A stretch of 64,000 nt of DNA from Dactylosporangium aurantiacum (GTDB lineage Bacteria > Actinomycetota > Actinomycetes > Mycobacteriales > Micromonosporaceae). Each line of letters starts with the position of its first letter. Position 1 is the stretch's first letter. Shown here one piece after another: positions 32,402 through 40,023 of this stretch. A program made the translations under genes and the position numbers. The notes below the pieces were generated by a model, which made no database searches, was not told where the DNA came from, and saw only the letters and a program-made list of their open reading frames with translations. The stretch spans positions 25,845 through 89,844 of the forward strand of contig NZ_JNYJ01000034.1 of the NCBI RefSeq assembly GCF_000716715.1, in the 5' to 3' direction.

Positions 32402-33106
32402 TCACGCCGTGCCGGCGGCCCGGTCCAGCCACTCGCCCAGCAGCGCGCGCTCGGCGCCGGTGAGGCCGGGCAGCCGCGGTGCCACGGCGCGCAGCGCGAC
32501 GGCGGCGGCGGTGGTGTCGCCGGACGGCAGCACCGGCGCCTCGGTGAGGACGGTGCGGGCCACGGTGTCGTACATGGTGGCGGACAGGGCGGGGTCGCGC
32601 TGCCGCGGCGGCGTGGCGAGCAGCGTGAGCACGGTGCCGGTGCCGGCGGCGTGGATGAGCTCGACGGCGCGGCGCTCCGGCACCCGCAGGCGGCCGATCG
32701 CGGCGACCCGCCGCACCCGCGCGCTGAGCACGGCCAGGCCGGCCGCGGCCGCCGGTGAGCCGCTGCGGGCGGGGTTGACGAGCAGGCCGAACAGCGCCGC
32801 GTTGGCCAGGCCGAAGTCGATGTGCGCGTCCCACCCGGCGCGCAGGTCCGCGACCGGGTCGCCGTCCTCGGCGACGGTCTTGCCACTGACGTAGGTGGCG
32901 AGCACGTGCTCGGCGACGGCGTCGAGCAGCGCGTCCTTGTCCTCGAAGAACCGGTAGATGGTCGGCGCCTGCATGCCGGCGGCGTGCGCGACCGCGCGCG
33001 TGGTCACCGCGTCGGCACCCTGCTCGCGCAGCAGCCGCGCGGCGCTGTCCACGATGCTCGCCCGGGTCCTGCTCCGGCTGTCGCCGACCGATGTGCCGTC
33101 CGTCAT
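32402..33106 (-). CDS. TetR family transcriptional regulator
   Basis: A 234-residue repressor. The helix-turn-helix is at residues 15-62 (RASIVDSAARLLREQGADAV, TTRAVAHAAGMQAPTIYRFF), with a long helical effector domain behind it. ATG at 33106 lies 7 nt after TACCAT on the minus strand, so the mRNA is probably leaderless. It is divergent from the NmrA-like gene at 33198, and the gap holds a perfect 12-bp inverted repeat that includes the likely promoter of its neighbour. Confidence 0.92.
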   Translation of the reverse strand: MTDGTSVGDSRSRTRASIVDSAARLLREQGADAVTTRAVAHAAGMQAPTIYRFFEDKDALLDAVAEHVLATYVSGKTVAEDGDPVADLRAGWDAHIDFGLANAALFGLLVNPARSGSPAAAAGLAVLSARVRRVAAIGRLRVPERRAVELIHAAGTGTVLTLLATPPRQRDPALSATMYDTVARTVLTEAPVLPSGDTTAAAVALRAVAPRLPGLTGAERALLGEWLDRAAGTA

Positions 33107-33137
33107 GTTTCCGATGGTAACGCAGCCTTGCTATCCG

Positions 33138-33183
33138 CGTTGCTAACGCTGATAGCATCAGCGAGGAAACGGCGTTAGCAACG
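33138..33183. promoter_or_regulatory. Nested palindromic operator between tetR and the NmrA-like gene
   Basis: CGTTGCTAACGC (33138-33149) and GCGTTAGCAACG (33172-33183) are perfect 12-bp arms. Between them CGCTGAT-AGC-ATCAGCG (33147-33163) is a second perfect palindrome. The region overlaps the likely promoter of the NmrA-like gene, a classic TetR control layout. Confidence 0.75.
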
Positions 33184-33197
33184 AAAAGGACGGAACC

Positions 33198-34061
33198 ATG
33201 ATCATCGTTACCGGAGGCACCGGCCGGCTCGGCGCCGGCATCGTCGAGCGGCTCCTCACCCGGGTCCCGGCCGACCGGGTCGGCGTGAGCGTCCGCGACC
33301 CCGAGCGGGCCGGGGACCTCGCGGCCCGCGGCGTGCGCGTGCGGCGCGGTGACTTCACCGACCCGGCGTCCCTGGCGGCCGCGTTCGAGGGCGCCACGCA
33401 GGTGCTCATCGTCTCGACCAACCAGACCGGCGAGGCGGCCCTCGCGCAGCACGTCGCGGCCGTCGACGCCGCGTACCGGGCGGGGGCCGGGCGCATCCTG
33501 TACGCGAGCCATCAAGGTGCCGCGGCGGACTCGCTGTTCGCGCCGATGCCCAACCACGCCGCGACGGAGCGGCACCTGGCCGGCGCCGGCACCCCGTTCA
33601 CCGCGCTGCGCAACGGGTTCTACGCCGGCACCGTCGAGCACCTGCTGGGCCGCGCCCTGCAGACCGGTGACCTCGTAGCGCCGGCCGACGGGCCGGTGTC
33701 GTGGACCGCGCACGCCGACCTGGCCGAGGCGGCCGCGGTCATCCTCGCCGAGGACGGCGCCTTCGACGGCCCGACGCCGCCGTTGACCGCCCCGGTCGCC
33801 CTGGACCTCGAGGACGTGGCCGGGATCCTCACCGACCTCACCGGCCGGCCGGTCCGCCGGGTCGTCGCCGGCGACGAGGAGTGGGTCGCGTCGCTGACCG
33901 CGCACGGTGTGCCGGCCGCCCAGGCCGACCTGCTGCTCGGCATGTTCCACGCGTCGCGGCGGGGCGAGTTCGCCAGCACCGGCACGGACCTGGAGCGGCT
34001 CATCGGCCGCCCCGCCACGACGCTCCGCGAGGTCCTGGCGCCCGTGGTCGCCGCGCGCTGA
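33198..34061 (+). CDS. NmrA/QorB-like NAD(P)-binding oxidoreductase
   Basis: A 287-residue atypical short-chain dehydrogenase. The glycine motif is IIVTGGTGRLGAGIV at residues 2-16, followed by VRRGDFTDPASLAAAF and ILYASHQGAA. The lack of a clear YxxxK is typical of the NmrA/HSCARG and QorB groups, which act as quinone oxidoreductases or redox sensors. ATG at 33198 is preceded by AAAAGGACGG. The divergent TetR gene and shared palindrome suggest it is induced by a small molecule, perhaps a quinone or other electrophile; that part is inference. Confidence 0.9.
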   Translation: MIIVTGGTGRLGAGIVERLLTRVPADRVGVSVRDPERAGDLAARGVRVRRGDFTDPASLAAAFEGATQVLIVSTNQTGEAALAQHVAAVDAAYRAGAGRILYASHQGAAADSLFAPMPNHAATERHLAGAGTPFTALRNGFYAGTVEHLLGRALQTGDLVAPADGPVSWTAHADLAEAAAVILAEDGAFDGPTPPLTAPVALDLEDVAGILTDLTGRPVRRVVAGDEEWVASLTAHGVPAAQADLLLGMFHASRRGEFASTGTDLERLIGRPATTLREVLAPVVAAR

Positions 34062-34076
34062 GGAGGGCGCCGGCGC

Positions 34077-34673
34077 TCAGGACGGGGTGGCGGCGGAGGA
34101 GCCGGTGATGGCGGCCAGTGCCCGGCGGACCCGGCCGGCGGGGTCCGACCCGGGCGCGGTGGTGAGCGCGGCGTGGTGCACCACGCCGACCGCCGCGAGG
34201 GCCAGGGCGTCGGTGTCGGTGCCGGCCGGGATCCGGCCGAGCCGCTGTTCGGCGGCGAGGTAGGCGGCGGCCGCGCCCTCCAGGGCGGCGAGCCCGGCGG
34301 TGCCGGCGCCGAGGACGGCCTCCACCCCGGCGGTCAGGTCAGGGCGGTAGGCGGTCAGCCGGGTCGACACCTCGAGGGACCGCAGGGGTGTGCTCAGCAG
34401 CGCGTCGGCGAGGTTGCCGGCGGGCGTGCCGGTCCCGGCACGGGCGGGCAGCCCGGCGACGGCGGCGGCGAGCTGGAAGGCGCGGTCGACCGCATACCCG
34501 GTGAGGAACGCGTCGAAGTCGGCGAAGTGGGTGTAGAGCAGCCCGGTCGCGACGCCCGCCTCGCGGGTCACGGCCCGCCCGGTGAGCCGCGCCGGCCCGT
34601 GCGCGGTGACCACCCGCTCCAGGGCGGCGAACAGCTGCTGCCGGGGCTCGGCGATGGCGACTCCGCGCGGCAT
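34077..34673 (-). CDS. TetR family transcriptional regulator
   Basis: A 198-residue repressor with a helix-turn-helix at residues 12-58 (QLFAALERVVTAHGPARLTG, TREAGVATGLLYTHFADFDA) and a C-terminal dimer domain rich in Ala and Leu. ATG at 34673. It converges with the NmrA-like gene and is divergent from the FAD monooxygenase at 34761. The gap holds a nearly perfect 38-bp palindrome, which fits autoregulation together with control of the monooxygenase. Confidence 0.9.
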   Translation of the reverse strand: MPRGVAIAEPRQQLFAALERVVTAHGPARLTGRAVTREAGVATGLLYTHFADFDAFLTGYAVDRAFQLAAAVAGLPARAGTGTPAGNLADALLSTPLRSLEVSTRLTAYRPDLTAGVEAVLGAGTAGLAALEGAAAAYLAAEQRLGRIPAGTDTDALALAAVGVVHHAALTTAPGSDPAGRVRRALAAITGSSAATPS

Positions 34674-34703
34674 GCCGGCAGTCTACCGCCGCTTGCCACC
34701 GAA

Positions 34704-34741
34704 ATGAACATCTGCTCATACTAGTTTGAGCATCTGTTCAT
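34704..34741. promoter_or_regulatory. 38-bp palindromic operator/promoter of the monooxygenase
   Basis: ATGAACA-tc-TGCTCA (34704-34718) and TGAGCA-tc-TGTTCAT (34727-34741) are inverted arms around TACTAGTT. TTGCCA (34693-34698) with CATACT 18 bp later gives a promoter whose -10 lies inside the palindrome. Confidence 0.75.
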
Positions 34742-34760
34742 TCTGGTGGAGGAGGCCGCG

Positions 34761-35903
34761 GTGCGGCGTGCGGTGATCGTCGGCGCGGGCGTGGCGGGGC
34801 TCGCCGCCGCCCTGCGGCTCGGCCGCGACGGGTGGGACACGGTCGTGGTCGAGCGCGCCCCGGCCCGCCGGCGCGGCGGCTACGCGGTGAACCTCCTCGG
34901 CGCCGGGTACGACGCCGCGGCCCGCCTCGGCCTGCTGCCCGCCCTCGCCGAGCGGGACCTCGGCCTGTTCCGCACCGTGCTGGTGCGCGCCGACGGGCGG
35001 CCCAAGCTGACGGTGCCGGCCGAGGTGGCCGCAGCGGCCCTCGGCGGGCGGGCCGTGTCGGTGTTCCGCGGCGACCTCGAGTCGGTCCTGTTCGACGCGG
35101 TCCGCGACCACACCGACCTGCGCCACGGCACCACCGTGCGGGCGGTGGACGGGGACACGGTGCTGCTCAGCGACGGCACCACGGTCGCCGCGGACCTCGT
35201 CGTCGGCGCCGACGGCGTGCGCTCGGCGACCCGGGCGGCGGCGTTCGGCGACGGGCACCTGGTCGACCTGCCCTACGTGGTCGGCGCGTTCCCCGTCGCC
35301 CACGCGGCGCCGGAGCCGTCCGCCGCGACGTTCATCGGCCCGGGGCGCACCGCGGCGCTGATCGACCTGGGGCCGGGACGGGCGTGCGCGTTCTTCGCGT
35401 ACCGGTGCGACACGCCCCTCGAAGCGCTGCGCCGCGGCCCGGTCGAGGCGCTCACCGCCACCTTCGGGGACCTGGGCGGCGGCGTCCCCGACGCGCTGCG
35501 ACAGCTCGGCGGCGACCCCGCCGGCGCGTACTTCGACGCGGTCGGCCAGGTGGTGATGCCCCGGTGGAGCAGCGGCCGCACCGTCCTGCTCGGTGACGCC
35601 GCCTGGTGCGTCACGGTCTTCGCCGGGCACGGCGCGGGGCTGGCCCTGGCCGGCGCCGACCGGCTCGGCGCCGCCCTGCGCGAGCACGGCACGGACACCG
35701 CGGCGGCCCTCGCGCGGTGGGAGGCGGACCTGCGCCCGGCCGTCGTCAGACGCCAGGCGCAGGCCCGCCGCGGCATGCTGCAGTACGCCCCGCCGACCAG
35801 GTTCCACGTCTGGCTGGGCGACCTCATGATCCGCGCGGTCGCCCTGCCTGGGGTGCGTGGCCTCGTCGGCCGGGCCTCGGCCAGGGGCCGGGCCGGGTCC
35901 TAG
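34761..35903 (+). CDS. FAD-dependent aromatic monooxygenase-like oxidoreductase
   Basis: A 380-residue class A flavoprotein monooxygenase. The FAD motif GxGxxG is in AVIVGAGVAGLAAALRLG at residues 4-21, the second motif is VVGADGVRSATR near residue 150, and GDAAWCVTVFAGHGAGLALAG near 275 binds the ribityl chain. Such enzymes hydroxylate phenolic or polyketide substrates, or confer resistance to antibiotics such as tetracyclines and rifamycins. GTG at 34761 follows GGAGGAGG; GTG at 34746 is an alternative. Expression is probably controlled by the divergent TetR. It shares a CTAG stop with the convergent propeller gene. Confidence 0.9.
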   Translation: MRRAVIVGAGVAGLAAALRLGRDGWDTVVVERAPARRRGGYAVNLLGAGYDAAARLGLLPALAERDLGLFRTVLVRADGRPKLTVPAEVAAAALGGRAVSVFRGDLESVLFDAVRDHTDLRHGTTVRAVDGDTVLLSDGTTVAADLVVGADGVRSATRAAAFGDGHLVDLPYVVGAFPVAHAAPEPSAATFIGPGRTAALIDLGPGRACAFFAYRCDTPLEALRRGPVEALTATFGDLGGGVPDALRQLGGDPAGAYFDAVGQVVMPRWSSGRTVLLGDAAWCVTVFAGHGAGLALAGADRLGAALREHGTDTAAALARWEADLRPAVVRRQAQARRGMLQYAPPTRFHVWLGDLMIRAVALPGVRGLVGRASARGRAGS

Positions 35904-36829
35904 CCGCGGACCGCGACCGCGGTGTACGGCGTCGTCGGGGTCGGCGGCGTGGTGAAGCGGGCGTTGGGCAGGTAGAGCCGGTCGCCGAACTTCGCCACGG
36001 TGGTCGGCACGTCGAAGCGCGGGTCGGTCACCGTGCCGCGCAGCGTGCCGTCGCGGCCGTCCCTGGACAGCCGCACGGTGTTGAGCCTGTTGTCGCGGTT
36101 CTGCACCACGTACAGGGTGCGCCCGACGGTCAGCAGGCCGTCGCCGTTGACGAACACCAGGTCACCGACCCGGTCGGTCACGCCGGTGGCGGGGTCGATC
36201 CGGAACAGGAACCCGGTGCTGGACTGCACGGCGACGAGGGCCCGCCCGTCCGGGGTGACGGTGATGCCGTTGAGGTTCAGGCCGTCGGGGTTGAGCACGA
36301 AGTCGCCGGACAGCGGCAGGGTCCGGAACGTCGCGGACAGCTCGCCGTGCCGGCCGATCGGCACCGCATAGATGACGGCCTTGTTGGAGTCGGTGAAGTA
36401 GGCGGCCCGCTCGGTGAGCACGACGTCGTTGACGAAGGTGGGTGCGGTGGCGAACTGGTAGGAGCGCAGCACGGCGCCGGTACGCACGTCGATGACACGG
36501 GCGTTGCCGGCGGTGCCGCCGGCGACGAAGAGCCGGCCGCGCCGGTCGGTCTTCAGGCCCAGCGACGGGGTGCCGACCGCCGGGCTGATCACGGCGCCGG
36601 TGCCGGTGATGAGGTCGGCCCGGTAGATGCGGCCGTCGGCGCGGGAGCCGAAGTACGCGAACGGGCCCGGCCCGGTCGCGATCCCCTCCGGCTGGAAGCC
36701 GTCGGGCAGGTCGATCGTGGCCGGCAGCGGGGTGGCCTGCGGACCGTTCGAGGCGTGCGCCGGTGCGGACACCAGCGCCGTCGCCACCGCGACGGTCAGG
36801 ATGGCTGTGACGCGCAGGTATTTCGACAT
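35900..36829 (-). CDS. Secreted SMP-30/NHL-like beta-propeller protein
   Basis: A 309-residue exported protein. A Sec signal peptide (MSKYLRVTAILTVAVATALV, cleavage after AHA near residue 26) precedes a six-bladed propeller (LPDGFQPEGIATGPGPFAYF, TPSLGLKTDRRGRLFVAGG, PDGLNLNGITVTPDGRALVA, FVNGDGLLTVGRTLYVVQN). The pattern matches the SMP-30/gluconolactonase and superoxide dismutase-like groups, but metal ligands cannot be assigned with confidence. Function unknown; a surface or secreted lactonase is possible. Confidence 0.85.
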   Translation of the reverse strand: MSKYLRVTAILTVAVATALVSAPAHASNGPQATPLPATIDLPDGFQPEGIATGPGPFAYFGSRADGRIYRADLITGTGAVISPAVGTPSLGLKTDRRGRLFVAGGTAGNARVIDVRTGAVLRSYQFATAPTFVNDVVLTERAAYFTDSNKAVIYAVPIGRHGELSATFRTLPLSGDFVLNPDGLNLNGITVTPDGRALVAVQSSTGFLFRIDPATGVTDRVGDLVFVNGDGLLTVGRTLYVVQNRDNRLNTVRLSRDGRDGTLRGTVTDPRFDVPTTVAKFGDRLYLPNARFTTPPTPTTPYTAVAVRG

Positions 36830-36848
36830 GTCGTGGTGTACCCCGAAT

Positions 36849-38888
36849 TCAGCCGTTCGCGTTCATGTGCCGGTCGATGCGGTCCACGGCGTCCGGCGGC
36901 GGCGCCAGGAACTGCAGCCCCAGCTCGGTGTGCCCGCCCTGCGCGACGCAGTGCACGACCTGGCAGTGCAGGCGCAGCGGCGCCCGGCCCGCGACGCTGT
37001 CGAGGGTGAGCTCGACGTCGAGGGTGTCCCCGGCGCGCAGCGGCACCGTGCCCTCGGCCTGGCAGCGCATCCCGCCGTGGCTGAGGTCCTGCAGCTCGGC
37101 GGGGACGATGTCGCGCCCGCCGGCGAGGGCGAGGCGTGCCGGCCCGGTCGCGGCGATGCGTTCGGCGTGGCGGCGCTCCAGCTTCTCCGCCAGCGCCGAC
37201 ATCTGCTCGATGCGGTCCATGGTGCCGTTGACCTGCCGGTCCAGGACGTCCACGACCGCGTGCTGGTCGACGGCGACGTGCCGCAGCACGCCGGTGGCCT
37301 CGCCGATGCCGCCGACCCCGGCGACCATCGCGGCGATGGTGGCGGTCATGTCGGCGGCGCTGCGTTCCAGGGTGGTGAGGGTCGAGGCGATCTGCTCGGT
37401 CGACTGGGCGGTGGTGCCGGCGAGGTCCTTGACCTCGTTCGCCACGACGGTGAAGCCGCGGCCGGCCTCGCCCGCCCGGGCGGCCTCGATGGTGGCGTTG
37501 AGGGCGAGCAGCCGGGTCTGCGCGGCGATGCCGGCGATGAGCTGGGTGGTGCCGTCGACCTGGCGGAGGCTCTCGCCGAGGGCGGCGACGACCTGCTCGG
37601 CGCGCTGTGCCCGCGCCACGACCGACGCGGTGGCGTGGTCGGCCTCGGTGACGCGCTCCTCGATGGTGCGCGCGGCGTCGCGGACGGCGTCGACCTGGGC
37701 GCGCACGTCGCGCAGCTCGCGGGAGATCTCGCCGACGGACTCGTCCACCACGCCCTGGGCGCGTTCCCGCAGCTGACGCTGCGCCTCCCGCTGCTGCTCG
37801 AAGGAGGCGTGCAGCTGCTCCTCCCGGACCCGCTGCGCCTGGCGCAGCTCGGAGTCCTGCTCGGCGAGGCGGGACCGGGCCTTGCGCAGCGCCCGGCCGA
37901 GGTCGCCCAGCTCGTCGCGGCCGTCGGGCAGCTCCCGCTCGGCGAGGTCGCCGTCGGCGGTGGCGACGACGCCGGCGCAGGCGAGGTTCACGTCGTGCCG
38001 GGTGCGCCACCAGACGGCGGCGGCCAGCCACAGCGCGACGACCAGCCCGGCGGTGGTGGCGGTGAGGTTGATCAGCCGGTCCCGGCGCAGCTGCGCGAGG
38101 CGGGCGTCGAGCAGCCGGTGCAGGGCCTCGACGGTCGGTGCCACGGCGGCGGACACGGCCGGGGCGCCGGCGAACGCGGCCGGGCCGGGTGTGCCGAGCG
38201 TGGCGCTGAGCGTGGCGCCGAGCGCCGCGACGGCGTCGGCGGCGGGGCCGAGCGTGCCGAGCCGGGCGCCGAGGCCCTTGTCGGCGGTGTTGCGGGTGGC
38301 GGTGGTGACCGCCGCACGGATCCCGGCGGCCGTGTTCTCGAGGGTGCCGGCGAGGACCGCCTGGGCGGCCATGCGGTCGCCGGCCGGGGCGCCGCTGTCC
38401 GGCGTGGCCGCGCCCGCCGCCGCCAGCATGGCCTCGGGCAGGTCCACGACGAGGATGTCCATGACGTAGAACGAGTCGAGGTCCGGGTCGAGGATGAGGT
38501 TGGACGTGTCGCCGGCCGCCGTGACGAGTTCGGCGATCGCGGTGGCGGCGGGCAGCGTGCCCTGCGCGGCGGTGACCGCGTCCATCGCGGAGCCGAGCCC
38601 GAGGTCCGGGTGGGCGGCGACGGCGGCCCGCAGCGGCGCCAGGTCCGGGGTGTGGCCGCCGGCCAGCTCGGCCATCGCGTCCAGCGCCGGGCGGAGCACC
38701 TCGGTGCCGTCGACCTCGGCGCTGGTGAAGTCGACCCGCCGGTTCACGGATCCGGTGTACGCCCAGGTCGCGCCGAGCCCGGGCAGCAGGAGCACCACGC
38801 ACAGCAGCGCGAGGCGGGTGCTGGTGCGGACCCGGTCCGCGAGCCAGAGTGCCGGCACCAGCAGCGACGGCCGTCCAGATGCGGTCAC
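36849..38888 (-). CDS. Methyl-accepting chemotaxis-type receptor with C-terminal PilZ domain
   Basis: A 679-residue membrane receptor. One transmembrane helix is at about 22-45 and a second at about 270-292, enclosing an extracellular helical sensor domain. A HAMP-like region and coiled coil follow (about 295-400). The signalling tip, about residues 400-545, has the conserved hairpin (TRLLALNATIEAARAGEAGR, GFTVVANEVKDLA). Residues about 570-670 form a PilZ domain with RHAER and DLSHGG, the two c-di-GMP binding motifs. GTG at 38888. No cheA, cheW or flagellar gene is near, so it may signal through other receptors' kinases. The pairing of MCP and PilZ links c-di-GMP to receptor output. Confidence 0.92.
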   Translation of the reverse strand: MTASGRPSLLVPALWLADRVRTSTRLALLCVVLLLPGLGATWAYTGSVNRRVDFTSAEVDGTEVLRPALDAMAELAGGHTPDLAPLRAAVAAHPDLGLGSAMDAVTAAQGTLPAATAIAELVTAAGDTSNLILDPDLDSFYVMDILVVDLPEAMLAAAGAATPDSGAPAGDRMAAQAVLAGTLENTAAGIRAAVTTATRNTADKGLGARLGTLGPAADAVAALGATLSATLGTPGPAAFAGAPAVSAAVAPTVEALHRLLDARLAQLRRDRLINLTATTAGLVVALWLAAAVWWRTRHDVNLACAGVVATADGDLAERELPDGRDELGDLGRALRKARSRLAEQDSELRQAQRVREEQLHASFEQQREAQRQLRERAQGVVDESVGEISRELRDVRAQVDAVRDAARTIEERVTEADHATASVVARAQRAEQVVAALGESLRQVDGTTQLIAGIAAQTRLLALNATIEAARAGEAGRGFTVVANEVKDLAGTTAQSTEQIASTLTTLERSAADMTATIAAMVAGVGGIGEATGVLRHVAVDQHAVVDVLDRQVNGTMDRIEQMSALAEKLERRHAERIAATGPARLALAGGRDIVPAELQDLSHGGMRCQAEGTVPLRAGDTLDVELTLDSVAGRAPLRLHCQVVHCVAQGGHTELGLQFLAPPPDAVDRIDRHMNANG

Positions 38889-38914
38889 CCCGGTTGCATC
38901 GGCGTTGCCGAGCG

Positions 38915-38958
38915 GTTCCTGAGGGTTTCGGACACGCGGGCCCGAAACCCTCAGGAAC
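38915..38958 (-). terminator. 17-bp perfect stem-loop terminator after the NlpC/P60 gene
   Basis: GTTCCTGAGGGTTTCGG (38915-38931) and CCGAAACCCTCAGGAAC (38942-38958) are perfect arms with a 10-nt loop, starting 6 bp after the NlpC/P60 stop. No T run follows; such long stems act as terminators in actinomycetes. It separates this gene from the MCP gene on the same strand. Confidence 0.8.
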
Positions 38959-38964
38959 GAGGGG

Positions 38965-39648
38965 CTACAGGAACCGGTACGCCGTGCCGCCGCGCACCGG
39001 GGCGACCCGTACGCCGGAGCTGGGGTTGGCGGCCTCGACCATCTTGCCGCCGCCGATGTAGATGGCGACGTGGCCGGAGGTGTGGATGACGTCGCCGGGC
39101 ATCCACTGCCCGGACGGCACCCGCCGGCCCTTGGCGGCGATCTGCTCGCTCTGGTGCGGCAGCTTGATGCCGACCTTCGCGTACGCCGCGGCGACCAGGC
39201 CGCTGCAGTCGTACGTGTTGGGGCCGGAGGTGGCGTACACGTACCGCTTGCCGACCTGGGCGAGGGCGAAGGACACCACGGTGCCGGCCGCGCCCGACGG
39301 CGGCTTGACGGTGGTGGTGGACCCGCTGGAGCCGGAGGTCTTCTTCGGCGCCGGCTTCTTCGTGGTCGCCGGCTTCGATGCCGCGGGGGGCGCGGCCGCG
39401 GGGCGGCTGTCGGCGTCCGGGACGCTCGGCGCGCTGCGGGCGGTGAGCCGCAGGGTCCGGTACGCCTTGTCGGCGTGCTCGTAGGCGGCCAGCTGCGCCT
39501 CCTGGTCGGCGATCGCGACCGCCGGGTCGAGGCTGAGCTCGTTCGGTGCCGGTTGGGCCGCGGCCGCGGAAGGTCCGAGCCAGACGGCGGTGAGGGCGAG
39601 GGCGGTGGTGCCGGCTGCGATGCGGTGCAGCGGCTGGCGTGCGTTCAG
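38965..39648 (-). CDS. Secreted NlpC/P60 peptidoglycan hydrolase (apparent CTG start)
   Basis: A 227-residue exported cell-wall hydrolase. The catalytic NlpC/P60 domain (about 125-227) has the nucleophile Cys in NTYDCSGLVAAAY and the His in IHTSGHVAIYIGGG, and it cleaves peptide links in the stem peptide. Before it lie a short helical region (VAIADQEAQLAAYEHADKAY) and a Lys/Pro/Ala linker. The frame continues upstream into a clear signal peptide (NARQPLHRIAAGTTALALTA to PSAAAAQP), but no ATG, GTG or TTG exists in frame there. CTG at 39648 has GGAG 5 nt upstream, so I take CTG as the start. Using GTG at 39279 instead would delete the signal peptide. Confidence 0.8.
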   Translation of the reverse strand: MNARQPLHRIAAGTTALALTAVWLGPSAAAAQPAPNELSLDPAVAIADQEAQLAAYEHADKAYRTLRLTARSAPSVPDADSRPAAAPPAASKPATTKKPAPKKTSGSSGSTTTVKPPSGAAGTVVSFALAQVGKRYVYATSGPNTYDCSGLVAAAYAKVGIKLPHQSEQIAAKGRRVPSGQWMPGDVIHTSGHVAIYIGGGKMVEAANPSSGVRVAPVRGGTAYRFL

Positions 39649-40023
39649 GATGACTCCATGGTCGGCCCGGTGCTCGCATGCGTGTCTCGGGGATGCCTGC
39701 CGCTGTGGTAGCCGGCCGGGCCCCGAAGTACCGGGCGTAACGGACGAAATGGTGCGCGGCCGTCATGAGGGCCGTGGGCGACGCTAACCACTCGCCCCGC
39801 CGGACGTTGGCGGGCGTGAAATCATTCACAGCCACCATTGCCCGCCTGGATCCGTGTATCGCCGGAAATGTCCAACCCGAACGGCCCCTGCCGTCCAACC
39901 GGACGACCGACCGCTGCGGATGACCCCCGGAGGACCGCGACGGCAACCGCGTTGCACCGCGTCGGACGTGCCCGGCCCCGGCGGCCCGCTTAGCTTCCGC
40001 CGCGCCGGGCCGATGTCTGCGGT
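39649..40023. other. Divergent regulatory gap between NlpC/P60 and GGDEF genes
   Basis: About 375 bp without a gene. GTGAA-ATCA-TTCAC (39816-39829) is a short palindrome, flanked by the larger inverted pair GGCGGGC and GCCCGCC. On the minus strand TTAGCGT near 39785 could be a -10 for the NlpC/P60 gene. Its leader would be about 130 nt with complementary GGCCCGG and CCGGGCC arms. I do not see the conserved core of the c-di-AMP riboswitch that often precedes such genes. Confidence 0.5.

Noticed and set aside
38965..39279. A 104-residue cytoplasmic NlpC/P60 protein starting at GTG 39279
   Set aside because: This start would remove a clear in-frame signal peptide and linker and has no ribosome site.
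39649..39850. c-di-AMP (ydaO-type) riboswitch ahead of the NlpC/P60 gene
   Set aside because: Such switches often precede these genes, but the conserved core segments are not recognisable and the likely leader is short.
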